From: Hoeflea phototrophica DFL-43
Lineage (GTDB): Bacteria; Pseudomonadota; Alphaproteobacteria; Rhizobiales; Rhizobiaceae
Reading direction: 5' to 3'
Assembly (NCBI RefSeq): GCF_000154705.2
Contig: NZ_CM002917.1
Coordinates: 1,940,461 to 2,004,460, forward strand
Length of the DNA stretch: 64,000 bases
Both the position numbers and the translations under genes were made by a program. Shown here piece after piece: positions 37,316 through 45,577 of the stretch. Positions within the stretch are counted from its first letter, which is position 1. Each line of letters opens with the position of its first letter. The notes under the pieces were generated by a model, which was given only the letters and a program-made list of their open reading frames with translations, had not been told where the DNA came from and did not search any database.

Positions 37316-38184
37316 ATGATCGAGCCGGGCGCGATCCCGGTAGACGCTGGCACGGTCTTCAAATTTATCCACGAAATTAAGACGGGGGATTATGTGATTT
37401 ATCCATCCAAGTCGGATCGGATGATTAACATTGGTCAGTTCATGGGGGAGCATGTTTATGTCCCTGAAGACCCCGATGAATATGCCAACCGCCAGAAAGT
37501 GAAATGGCTGGGCCATTTCCCCCGGAATGATTTCAGCCAGAGCGCACTCAATGAAATTGGATCATTTCTGACGTTGTTTCGAGTCAAGCGCCATACGGCC
37601 GAGTTCCTCTCCAAAAATGGGGTAGAGCGAGGCACCATCGAGGATGCCGTGCCCATCGAAAGCGCAATTGAGATGGCAGACGAGACAGAAGACGACGATA
37701 CCGCAACAGTGTCCGTTTCACGTCAGGCGGAGGAGACGACTGAGGACTTTATTGTTCGCCGCATCATGGGCAGCTCGACGGCTACCAGTTAGAGGCGCTT
37801 GTCGCCCACATTATGGAATGCATGGGCTACACCGCTAGGGTAACCCAGAAATCTGGTGATGGTGGCGTGGATGTGATCGCACATCTCGATGCTCTCGGCT
37901 TTCAACCTCCTATCATCAGAATCCAACGCAAGCGCACAACCAGCCAGCATGGCATCGGTGAGGTCAATCAGTTGCTTGGAACTTTGGGGGAGGGTGAATT
38001 CGGCCTATTCGTATCGCTCGGACCAATTAGTCGTGCAGCCAAAGGTCTTGAACGTAATCGATCCAAGTTGCGACTCACTGACAGCGAGGCTTTCGTGGAC
38101 ATGATCCTCGAAAACTACGGCAAACTCTCGCCACGCTACAGGGCCATTGTGCCGCTAAAGCAAATCTACGTCCCTGATCTCTAA
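37316..38184 (+). pseudogene. Broken restriction endonuclease of the Mrr-like type
   Basis: The first frame (37316-37792) has the N-terminal-domain block GAIPVDAGTVFKFIHEIKTGDYVIYPSK and GQFMGEHVYVPEDPDEYANRQKVKWLGHFPRNDFS. The second frame (through 37813-38184) holds the Mrr catalytic domain: GYQLEALVAHIMECMGYTARVTQKSGDGGVDVIAHLDALG, with the catalytic D-x-x-x-Q/K pattern altered to IRIQRKR. They join if one C is restored at about 37772 (GGCCAG for GGCAG). The usual first 70 or so residues are absent upstream, so the gene is both truncated and frameshifted. It lies between nadK and tRNA-Thr, a remnant of a defence gene. Confidence 0.8.
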
Positions 38185-38344
38185 AGGAGCTGATGCCCGA
38201 TCCTGGCGGTTTCGAACAGAAAAAGCGTGTTTCGACAGAATCTGTGGAAAGAGCAAGAAAGATTCATGGTGCCCTCAGGGTGTCCCTGAATCAAAAATAC
38301 CGCATTTTCCGAAGCCAGAAAACGCAGCGATTTCAATGAAAGAA

Positions 38345-38420
<76 letters not shown>

Positions 38421-38546
38421 AGCGGGATGCGGATAGCACATTCTCCGCTGCTGTAAAGTGAAAACCGCGCCAAATGTGTCCGCGGCGGATTATTGTGAAC
38501 TGCGCCGCCGCGCAGACGCCTTCAACGTTGCACTTGCGCCTTTGGG

Positions 38547-39449
38547 TCAGGCCTGATCCTGGCGGTTGAGGTATTGCTGCGCCGCATAGAGCGCAATTGC
38601 GGTGGCGTTGGAGACATTGAGCGATTTGATCGCGCCGGGCATGTCGAGCCGGGTGAGAACATCGACCGTTTCGCGGGTCTTCTGCCGCAAACCCTTGCCC
38701 TCCGCGCCCAGCACCATCGCGATGCGCGCGCCCTTCAGACCGGCTTCGATGGGCGAGGGGCCCTCCGAATCAAGCCCCACGGTGGTAAAGCCCTGCGCCT
38801 TGATGTCCTCGATGGCGCTTGCCAGGTTTCGCACCTCGATATGATCGATCATCTCCAGCGCACCCGAGGCGGCTTTCGCCAGTACACCCGATTCCTGAGG
38901 GCTGTGGCGTTGGGTGGTGACAAGCGCACCGGCACCGAAGGCCACCGCCGAGCGCATGATCGCGCCGACATTGTGCGGATCGGTGACCTGATCGAGAATC
39001 ACCACTAGCGTCGCGTCGCCGAGATCGGTGAGGGGGCGTGCCGACAGCGGCCTGGCCTCCAGCAGCACACCCTGATGCACCGCATCGTCGCCCAGAAGCC
39101 GGTCGATCTCCTGCGGGGCAACGAGTTCGACGGGGAAGGGCAGCTCCGCATCTTCCGCGATCTCGAGCCGCATCAGCGCGTTGCGCGTGGCTTTCAGCGA
39201 TGTGATCTGCCGTGCGGGATTGTCGAGGGCTGCGCGCACCGTGTGCAGGCCATAGAGATAGACGCTCTCAGCCGCTCCGCGCTCGGCATAAAGCGCGCCC
39301 TTGCGTGCCGGTAGATCGCGTTTTCCGCGCGGCTGGACCGGGGGCAGGCCTTCGCGTTCGCGCTTCGCGTCGCGGTGTGACCGCCGCAATTTGGCATAGT
39401 GGGTGTCGCGGTTGGAGCCGGTTGCGCCGGCGTCATCATCTTTGCTCAT
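38547..39449 (-). CDS. rlmB: 23S rRNA (guanosine(2251)-2'-O)-methyltransferase
   Basis: About 300 residues from MSKDDDAGATG. A charged N-terminal extension (residues 1-55) precedes the L30e-like substrate-binding domain (VYLYGLHTVRAALDNP). The SPOUT motifs follow: DQVTDPHNVGAIMRSAVAFG (motif 1), MVLGAEGKGLRQKT (motif 2), SLNVSNATAIALY (motif 3). It methylates G2251 in the peptidyl-transferase P loop; a TrmH-family member with other specificity is possible. The gene is divergent from tRNA-Tyr. Confidence 0.92.
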   Translation of the reverse strand: MSKDDDAGATGSNRDTHYAKLRRSHRDAKREREGLPPVQPRGKRDLPARKGALYAERGAAESVYLYGLHTVRAALDNPARQITSLKATRNALMRLEIAEDAELPFPVELVAPQEIDRLLGDDAVHQGVLLEARPLSARPLTDLGDATLVVILDQVTDPHNVGAIMRSAVAFGAGALVTTQRHSPQESGVLAKAASGALEMIDHIEVRNLASAIEDIKAQGFTTVGLDSEGPSPIEAGLKGARIAMVLGAEGKGLRQKTRETVDVLTRLDMPGAIKSLNVSNATAIALYAAQQYLNRQDQA

Positions 39450-39744
39450 GGCGCGCTTATACGCCAATTGTGCGCTTGCGCAATCTGGCGCTGTTCAAGC
39501 GATCACCGCGTCTGCTTTTAAAGCCATTGCAGTTGTCCGCAATCGCACAGTCTTATCAACCCGGCAGGTCCGTGTCTGATCTTTGCCAGAGGTGTTCGAT
39601 TTTATCCTGATCCGTGTTGACAGGTTGTCCGTGCCCCGTCATAACGCCGACCGCGGACGGGGCGATTGTATCGATTGCCCAAGCCGTGCTGCCCGACAGA
39701 ATTCGGGTTGTCCAACTTGGATGCACGACCCTGGCGGCTGGTCA

Positions 39745-39829
39745 GGAGGAATGCCCGAGTGGTTAAAGGGGACGGACTGTAAATCCGTTGGCTTCGCCTA
39801 CGTTGGTTCAAATCCAACTTCCTCCACCA
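39745..39829 (+). tRNA. tRNA-Tyr (anticodon GTA)
   Basis: 85 nucleotides with CCA encoded and a long variable arm, as expected for class II bacterial tRNA-Tyr. Acceptor GGAGGAA pairs with TTCCTCC; anticodon loop CTGTAAA gives GTA; T loop GGTTCAAATCC. It stands 19 bases upstream of tRNA-Gly, probably in one transcript. Confidence 0.97.
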
Positions 39830-39848
39830 CCGCCGGCGGGTCGTGAAT

Positions 39849-39922
39849 GCGGGTATAGCTCAATGGTAGAGCAGCAGCCTTCCAAGCTGAATATGCGGGT
39901 TCGATTCCCGCTACCCGCTCCA
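39849..39922 (+). tRNA. tRNA-Gly (anticodon TCC)
   Basis: 74 nucleotides with CCA encoded. Acceptor GCGGGTA pairs with TACCCGC; anticodon loop CTTCCAA gives TCC; T loop GGTTCGATTCC. In many rhizobia tRNA-Tyr, tRNA-Gly and tuf are neighbours (tyrT-glyT-tuf); here tuf lies about 16 kb away, so the pair has been separated from it, an inference. Confidence 0.97.
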
Positions 39923-40218
39923 ATGATTTCGATTAATCCCATTAGGCTATGAATTTACTGGTGTCGCGCCCCGTGGGCTTGGGTTGCATTGGATGGCAAA
40001 TGGATCGCAAATCGAGGGAAAAGCTGTGGATAGCCGTCCATCAAATGTGAACTGTTTCGGCCCCATCAAACATGCAGCCGGTTGCTCACACAAGGAAATC
40101 CATCCTTTAAGAAGGGTATCTCGATTTCAAGGCTTATTGAGCCACTGACCGCGGGTTTGACACGGCGGCATTGCCCCCATGTTCGCAGGGAAGGCAGAAA
40201 AATCATAAGACAAGCGCC

Positions 40219-40238
40219 GTGCGTCCAATTGGACGCAC
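40219..40238. repeat. Perfect 20-bp palindrome
   Basis: Arms GTGCGTCCAA and TTGGACGCAC are exact complements around the centre. The core TCCAATTGGA resembles the neighbouring palindrome core CTCAATTGAG. No T-run follows, so a terminator is not indicated; a protein-binding site is possible. Confidence 0.75.
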
Positions 40239-40259
40239 AAAGGTTGCTCGAACATTTTA

Positions 40260-40303
40260 ATCTGATGCATGCCGCACTCAATTGAGTGCACCATGCATCA
40301 GAT
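40260..40303. repeat. 44-bp near-perfect palindrome
   Basis: An inner perfect 16-bp palindrome (40274-40289, GCACTCAA/TTGAGTGC) is enclosed by 12-bp arms, ATCTGATGCATG at 40260-40271 and its complement at 40292-40303, with two unpaired bases on each side. As RNA it would form one long hairpin; as DNA, a cruciform or operator. No T-run follows. Confidence 0.8.
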
Positions 40304-40563
40304 CAGCTGGACTACAGGCAAGACTAAATTCGTGCCCAGATCTGCACTGCCGCAAGCCAGCTCCGAGCCCATGCCTTAAGTGATGGAGCCGTGCTGCGTG
40401 GGCTTGCAGCGTAAGAGATGCGACCGGGGCCAAACAATCTGTGTCGCAATGAGGCGGTCATACCGGGCGTTCATGCAGGTCGAAGCATTGATAAGTGGCA
40501 GAATGAGCAGGATGCAGGCTTTGCGGACGTTTGCAGTCCTGCAATCTGGGGGACCCAACGGCT

Positions 40564-41859
40564 TCAGGCAGATGAAGCTATGCCCGCCTGCGCAATGCGA
40601 AGCCTTGCTGTAAACGTTCCGGCGCCTTGCTCGAACACGATGTCCCCGTCATGTGCCTTGGCCACCTGATCGACGATAGCAAGGCCGAGGCCCGTACCCT
40701 CGCCAGCGCGCGCGGAGCTGCCTCTGGCAAACGGACGCATGAGATACCTGGCCTGTTCCGGGGAGAAGCCGCTTCCTGAATCCAGCACGTCGATCAGGAG
40801 CTGTCCGTCTAGAACTCTTGCGCTTACGGTGATCGGGGCTTTTCCGTATCTCAACGCATTTGTCAGAACGTTCTCGACAGCCCGAAGCATGGCCGCCTCC
40901 TTGACATGAACCACGGCATCCGCCGGTGCATCAAGCGCAATGGTGCCGGGCCTGGTGCATGCGGCAATGGCCTGCTGCAACAGGGGCCGCAACCGAACCG
41001 CCCGCGTCTCCTCGGCTTCAAACCCGCGGGCTAAATCAAGAAACTGCCCCAACATGCTTTCAATCCGGATCACATTGCGCTCCGCGCCGGCAATGAGCTC
41101 GGCGTCGGCATCTTTCACCATTGCCAGGGTCAGCCGGACCTTTGTAAGAGGCGTGCGCAGGTCATGGCTGACACCGGCCAGCATCATGGCCCGGTCGGCC
41201 TCTGCAGCCTGCAACCGCTCCGACATGTCGGTCAGGGCACGGGACACCGCGGCGATTTCGCGGGGGCGCTCGATCGCGCTGCCATAGACGCCGGACGGAT
41301 TGGGCATGCGACCCACCGTTTCCTCCAGGCGCCTCAGCGGCAGGGCAATCCATCTTTGAAGCGCGATACCGCCGGCAAGTGCGGCAAGCAAGGCGATCCC
41401 GGACGCGACCATGAGACCTGCAACCGGATCAGCGGCAGGCAAGGTTCTAAGCGACACCCAGTAAGGTTGATCTGCCGTAACCATGCGGGCCCAGACACGG
41501 CCCTCGGCATCGACGAGAACGTTGGGCGCCGAGATTCCGTGCTGGTCCGACAGAACGCGCAGAAAGTAGCGCGAGAACAAACTGCGCAGCTGGTTTGCGT
41601 CATCCGGTGCGGTCTCGGCGACCAGAACATCAGGCGCTTCATCCGCGCGCAGGGCCTCGGCGAAGTGGATCTGTTGAAACGGGTCCATCTGCGCAAAGGA
41701 AAGCTCGAGATTCCGGATCGTCTGTGCCGTGTCTGCGGCCGAGCGTTCGATCTGGGGCCGCAGGACGAGGCCGGAAATCAGAACCAGCGACACCAGAAGC
41801 GCACCGAGAATAGCCGCGGCGAGAACCGCGATGTTCTGCTTTAGAAGAGAATCAAGCAC
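40564..41859 (-). CDS. Sensor histidine kinase, EnvZ-like
   Basis: 431 residues from a GTG overlapping the response-regulator gene by eight bases. A membrane helix (AVLAAAILGALLVSLVLISGLV), a periplasmic sensor region of about 110 residues, a second helix (MVASGIALLAALAGGIAL), then HAMP-like linker. The phosphoacceptor is in MLAGVSHDLRTPLTKVRLTL, and the ATPase has NALRYGKAPI (N box), DSGSGFSPEQ (G1) and GEGTGLGLAIVDQVAKAHDG (G2). It phosphorylates the adjacent OmpR-type regulator. The periplasmic ligand is unknown; the adjacent EF-hand proteins suggest an ion, which is speculation. Confidence 0.93.
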   Translation of the reverse strand: MLDSLLKQNIAVLAAAILGALLVSLVLISGLVLRPQIERSAADTAQTIRNLELSFAQMDPFQQIHFAEALRADEAPDVLVAETAPDDANQLRSLFSRYFLRVLSDQHGISAPNVLVDAEGRVWARMVTADQPYWVSLRTLPAADPVAGLMVASGIALLAALAGGIALQRWIALPLRRLEETVGRMPNPSGVYGSAIERPREIAAVSRALTDMSERLQAAEADRAMMLAGVSHDLRTPLTKVRLTLAMVKDADAELIAGAERNVIRIESMLGQFLDLARGFEAEETRAVRLRPLLQQAIAACTRPGTIALDAPADAVVHVKEAAMLRAVENVLTNALRYGKAPITVSARVLDGQLLIDVLDSGSGFSPEQARYLMRPFARGSSARAGEGTGLGLAIVDQVAKAHDGDIVFEQGAGTFTARLRIAQAGIASSA

Positions 41860-42559
41860 CGTCGGACACCAGAACGTAGCCCACGCCCCAGACCGTCTTG
41901 ATCAACCCGGCGTCATCGGCCCGGTCGCCGAGCGCACGCCGCAGCCGCGCGATCTGGACATCCACCGCGCGGTCGGTGACCTCGGCGTCGCGCCCCAGCG
42001 CGCGTTCGATCAGCTGGGCCCGGCTGAGCGGGCGTCCGCGGCTGCGCACCATTGCAGCCAGCAGGGCAAACTCGCGGCTGGAGAGTTTTAGCGATGCGCC
42101 GTCACGCGTGACCATTCGGGTCGAGAAATTGATCTCGAGAGGACCGATCGTCACGGTGTCGTCCGTCGGCACGTCCCGCATGCCACGGGTGCGCCGCAGC
42201 ACTGCCGACAGACGCGCCACCAGTTCGCGGGGCTCAAAGGGCTTGGCCAGATAATCGTCCGCGCCGGTTTCGAGACCGACAATACGGTCGATGGGGTCGC
42301 CCCGTGCCGTAAGCATGATGATCGGCGTCTGATCCCCCGCCGCACGAAGGCGTCTGCAGATGGCCAGCCCGTCTTCGCCCGACATCATGAGATCAAGAAC
42401 GATAGCATCCGCGGGGCTCCGCGACAGTTCACGATCAAGCGCTGTGCCGCCGTCGACGGCCCGGGTCTCGAATCCATGCTCGGAAAGGAACCGGCGCAGC
42501 AGAGTGCGGAGTTCCGGATCGTCGTCCACGACGATTACCCTGTCTGATTTGACGTTCAT
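41852..42559 (-). CDS. OmpR-family response regulator
   Basis: 235 residues. The receiver has DDD near residue 12, the phosphorylated aspartate in DAIVLDLMMSGEDG, the switch threonine in IIMLTARGDP and the lysine in DDYLAKPFEPREL. The winged-helix effector carries the OmpR-type block SSREFALLAAMVRSRGRPLSRAQLIERALGRDAEVTDRAVDVQIARLRRALGD. It precedes the kinase gene on the minus strand and is divergent from the SH3-domain gene, so the 185-bp gap between them is a likely operator region. Confidence 0.95.
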   Translation of the reverse strand: MNVKSDRVIVVDDDPELRTLLRRFLSEHGFETRAVDGGTALDRELSRSPADAIVLDLMMSGEDGLAICRRLRAAGDQTPIIMLTARGDPIDRIVGLETGADDYLAKPFEPRELVARLSAVLRRTRGMRDVPTDDTVTIGPLEINFSTRMVTRDGASLKLSSREFALLAAMVRSRGRPLSRAQLIERALGRDAEVTDRAVDVQIARLRRALGDRADDAGLIKTVWGVGYVLVSDGA

Positions 42560-42643
42560 GATATCGACCGTGTCACGGTTCCATTTTCTTGCACAAGATC
42601 AATTTGTTTCAAAGCATGACAGACTTAATCCCTTGAAACACTT

Positions 42644-42680
42644 TGTCACATCTTACTCGGATTTCGTAACACCAGTGACA
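42644..42680. promoter_or_regulatory. Candidate response-regulator operator
   Basis: The divergent gap contains GTAACA at 42666 and GTGACA at 42675 (nine-base spacing) and an inverted TGTCAC at 42644. Direct repeats of this kind, about one helical turn apart, are typical OmpR-family sites. This is pattern recognition only; no binding data. Confidence 0.35.
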
Positions 42681-42744
42681 TTCCGCTCCTGCAAATCGCT
42701 GCCCATGAGACGAACAATTCGGGTCGTCAGATATGGAGTGAATC

Positions 42745-43425
42745 ATGCTGAAAAGACTATTTGTATTTCTGGCCCTTGCGATGGTCTGGGCAACGACCGC
42801 CTCAGCCTCCACCGTCGCGGTGTCGACGGCAAACGTCAACCTGCGTGCGGGCCCCGCAACGAGCTATCCGGTGGTTACTGTCGTGCCGCAGGGTGCCCGC
42901 ATCGTGACCCATGGCTGCGTTGCCGACTACAGGTGGTGCGATGTGGCCTTCGGCATCTATCGGGGCTGGGTGTCCGCCAGCTACATCCAGGTGATCTACA
43001 AGGGCGGCCCGGTCGTGCTGTCTTCTGCTGTCGCGCCAGCCGTCGGCGTAACCGTGGTGACCTATGGCCGCGTCTATTGGGACACCTACTATGTAGCCCA
43101 GCCCTGGTACCGGTCCTGGACGACCTATTACCGGCCCTATGCTCCCGTGGCAGCCCCGCGGGTGACTTCACACAGCCGCAGCGCGACATGTGTTGATGGC
43201 AACTGCACGGGGACGCGGCAGGCGACCGGAATCTACGGCGGATCGACGAGCCAGACCCGCAATTGCGCGGGCGGTGAGTGCAGCGCGACACGCCAGACTG
43301 TGGGGCCATACGGCAACTCTGCCTCCCGGGTCCGTAGCTGCAGCGCTGGCGACCGCAGTTGCAACATGACACGGACCGGCCCACGCGGTGGCACGGCGAC
43401 CGGTACCCGCAGCTTCAGCCGTTGA
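42745..43425 (+). CDS. Exported SH3-domain protein with cysteine-rich tail repeats
   Basis: 226 residues. A signal peptide (LFVFLALAMVWATTASA) precedes a bacterial SH3 domain (STANVNLRAGPATSYPVVTVVPQGARIVTHGCVADYRWCDVAF GIYRGWV). A tyrosine-rich stretch (YWDTYYVAQPWYRSWTTYYRPY) leads to a C-terminal array of three repeats with the pattern C-x-G-x-C-x-x-T-R-Q-x-x-G-x-Y-G. SH3b domains often bind cell-wall peptides. It is the first gene after the response regulator operator region, divergent from it. Confidence 0.85.
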   Translation: MLKRLFVFLALAMVWATTASASTVAVSTANVNLRAGPATSYPVVTVVPQGARIVTHGCVADYRWCDVAFGIYRGWVSASYIQVIYKGGPVVLSSAVAPAVGVTVVTYGRVYWDTYYVAQPWYRSWTTYYRPYAPVAAPRVTSHSRSATCVDGNCTGTRQATGIYGGSTSQTRNCAGGECSATRQTVGPYGNSASRVRSCSAGDRSCNMTRTGPRGGTATGTRSFSR

Positions 43426-43489
43426 TCTGCAATGCGGCTGCGATCAGCGGCCGCAAAGGCGAAGATTTTTTCCCGTAAAGGAGACGACC

Positions 43490-43921
43490 TTGTTCAGACC
43501 CATCATCACGGCCCTCCTGCTGTCAGCTGGCGCCTGTCCGGCCTTCGCACAGGCGCAGGAACCGGCGCAGGAACCGGCAAAACACCTGGCCCGGCTGCTG
43601 CTGGTCAATTTCGACCGGATCGATGCCAATACAGACGGCATCATATCGCGCGGGGAGTACCAAAACGTTCAGATCGTGCGATGGCCGCAGATCGACCTCA
43701 ACGGGGACGGCTTCCTGAGCGAAGACGATTTCCCCCGCTTCGCCGCCCACCGCGTACGGACGCAATTGGCGAAGATCACCTATCTCGACACCGACAGTGA
43801 CGGCCGGATCAGCCAGGGCGAATTCCTCAATGGACCGCCGTTGCTGTTCCAACGCGCCGACCGCAACGGCGATGACGCTTTGACCCGGTCCGAATTGGAG
43901 GCTGCAAGAAACCAGGACTGA
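43490..43921 (+). CDS. Exported EF-hand protein with four calcium-binding loops
   Basis: About 143 residues from a TTG at 43490, chosen because AAGGAG stands six bases before it and the N-terminus then reads as a signal peptide (FRPIITALLLSAGACPAFA). Four EF-hand loops follow: DANTDGIISRGEY, DLNGDGFLSEDDF, DTDSDGRISQGEF and DRNGDDALTRSEL; the first three have all ligand positions, the last is weaker. Probably a periplasmic calcium-binding protein. The frame can be extended upstream to 43388. Confidence 0.85.
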   Translation: MFRPIITALLLSAGACPAFAQAQEPAQEPAKHLARLLLVNFDRIDANTDGIISRGEYQNVQIVRWPQIDLNGDGFLSEDDFPRFAAHRVRTQLAKITYLDTDSDGRISQGEFLNGPPLLFQRADRNGDDALTRSELEAARNQD

Positions 43922-44006
43922 GATCAGTCATTTACCAGGAATGACAAGCCTGAGGGCGGTTCCTGCTGCCTTTTCCATCATCACACGCAAGAAGGATCAT
44001 ACGGAT

Positions 44007-44321
44007 ATGAAAAAGAACCCCATCGCGGCACTGGCTTGTTCCATTGCCTTTATCTTGCCGCTGTCCGCCGCCCAGGCTCAATCCATGTCTGATGCGGACA
44101 AACAGAAAATGGCTGATAACGTTGTCCAGGCCGATGCCAATGGCGACGCGGCGCTCACGCGCGGCGAGTTTGACTTGCTTCTGCAGCTCAACGCACAGGA
44201 CAACCTTGGCAGAGCAGCGCAGGTCATCAGGCTTGGACGCCAGGCCATGATCTTCACTCGGATTGACGGCGACGGAAACGGCCTTGTGACCCGGCAAGAG
44301 TTGCAAGCACTCGCACAATGA
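44007..44321 (+). CDS. Exported EF-hand protein with two calcium-binding loops
   Basis: About 104 residues from MKKNPIAALACS; AAGGA lies before this ATG. Signal peptide (IAALACSIAFILPLSAAQAQ) then two EF-hand loops, DANGDAALTRGEFD and DGDGNGLVTRQEL, both with the D-x-D/N-x-D/N pattern. The stop overlaps the start of the HlyD-like gene (ATGA), which ties this calcium-binding protein to the exporter operon. Confidence 0.86.
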   Translation: MKKNPIAALACSIAFILPLSAAQAQSMSDADKQKMADNVVQADANGDAALTRGEFDLLLQLNAQDNLGRAAQVIRLGRQAMIFTRIDGDGNGLVTRQELQALAQ

Positions 44322-45577
44322 AAACAAACGATCAACACGCCGGACAAGCGGCTGAAAGCAATCCCTTGCCACTGCTCGACAATGGCAAGGACCCGTCTTC
44401 ATCGAAGCGGTCGCCCAGCCGGCAGACAGGTTGGCCGCTGAGGATTCTGGTGTTTCTTCTGGTTCTGTTGTTTGGCGGGGTCGTCGGGCTCTATTTCCAG
44501 GGCCCAGCCTTGCGGACGATATTTGACTGGACCGCACTCGAACCCGGCGCTGGTGCCCGGCAGCCGATCGCGCTTCCCGTTGAACGCGTGCCATCTCTCG
44601 AGCGTGTTGCAGCAATGGCAACCGGCGATGTCGTCGCTCTGGGGCGCTTGCAGCCTTCCGGCGGTGTCGTCTCGGTGGCGCTTCCTCAGGGCGCAGGCGA
44701 CGCGCGTCTCGATCAGCTTCTTGTCACCGAGGGCGAAATCGTCGCGGAAGGGGATGTCCTGGCGGTGCTCGACAGCCTCCAACTCTATGAATCCGCACTG
44801 ACAAGCGCCGAGAGCACGCTCGCGATCCGGCGGGCAGCGTTGGCCCAGACCCGGGTGCAGGTCGCGGCAACCCAAGCCGAGCTTCGCGCGCAAATCCGTG
44901 GCGCAGAGGCGACCCTCTCGGCTTCCGAACGCGAACTGGCGCGTGTGAGAAGCCTGATAGAACGGGGCGTTGCAACCCAGGCGACCCTCGAAGCCGCCAT
45001 CCAAGCCAACGATAACGCCCAAGCCGATCTCGACCGCTTGCAAGCATCGCAGCTGCGCTATCAACCCGGGCCTGACGGCGAACAGGTGGATATTGCCTTG
45101 GCGTCCGCCGATCTCGCTGCGGCCAAAGCCGCGGTGGAGCAGGCTCGCAGTGATCTTGACCGTGCCCGGGTTTTCGCACCGCGGGACGGGACCATAGTCG
45201 AGGTGGCGGCGCGCACCGGCGAACGTCCACCCTCAGACGGTCTTCTGCAAATGGGCGACACCGCGCAGATGGAGGCCGAACTCGAGGTGTTCCAGATCAT
45301 GGCGCCCCGGATTGCCGTCGGGCAGGACGTGTCGCTTGTCTCCGGGGTGCTGGGGGCAGAACCGCTCACAGGAAAAGTCGCACGTATCGGCACGCTCGTC
45401 GGAAGACAGAGCGTGACAGCGGAAGACCCGGCGGCAAACACCGATGCGCGTGTGGTTCTCGTCAAAGTCACGCTGGACGAAGCGTCGAGCATTCGGGCCG
45501 CGCGTTTCATAAACCTTGAAGTCGTGGCCCGGATCTCTGTCGCCGAAGGCGCTCCGGCAGAAGGCCCGGAACAATGA
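44318..45577 (+). CDS. HlyD/DevB-family membrane-fusion (adaptor) protein
   Basis: 419 residues. A single N-terminal membrane segment (LRILVFLLVLLFGGVVGLYF), then the lipoyl-like half-motif (GRLQPSGGVVSVALPQGAG, LLVTEGEIVAEGDVLAVLD), a long helical hairpin (about residues 160-265, heptad-rich), and beta-barrel/membrane-proximal parts (VFAPRDGTIVEVAARTGERPPSDGLLQMGD). It bridges the inner-membrane ABC permease to an outer-membrane channel (TolC-like, not in the window). It is coupled to the permease by an ATGA overlap. Confidence 0.9.
   Translation: MKTNDQHAGQAAESNPLPLLDNGKDPSSSKRSPSRQTGWPLRILVFLLVLLFGGVVGLYFQGPALRTIFDWTALEPGAGARQPIALPVERVPSLERVAAMATGDVVALGRLQPSGGVVSVALPQGAGDARLDQLLVTEGEIVAEGDVLAVLDSLQLYESALTSAESTLAIRRAALAQTRVQVAATQAELRAQIRGAEATLSASERELARVRSLIERGVATQATLEAAIQANDNAQADLDRLQASQLRYQPGPDGEQVDIALASADLAAAKAAVEQARSDLDRARVFAPRDGTIVEVAARTGERPPSDGLLQMGDTAQMEAELEVFQIMAPRIAVGQDVSLVSGVLGAEPLTGKVARIGTLVGRQSVTAEDPAANTDARVVLVKVTLDEASSIRAARFINLEVVARISVAEGAPAEGPEQ

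Larger units (their letters stand above)
39923..40563. other. 641-bp intergenic region with strong palindromes
   Basis: No gene is supported; short frames lack ribosome sites and similarity. It contains two palindromes (40219-40238 and 40260-40303) centred on CAATTG. The base composition is more AT-rich than the flanks. It lies directly after a tRNA-Gly 3' end and before the end of a minus-strand sensor kinase gene, so it may be an old integration site, but I see no direct repeat of the tRNA tail. Confidence 0.5.

Noticed and set aside
37090..37380. Short frames upstream of the Mrr remnant as its missing N-terminus
   Set aside because: Their translation does not resemble the N-terminal domain of the family in any frame, so I treat the gene as 5' truncated.
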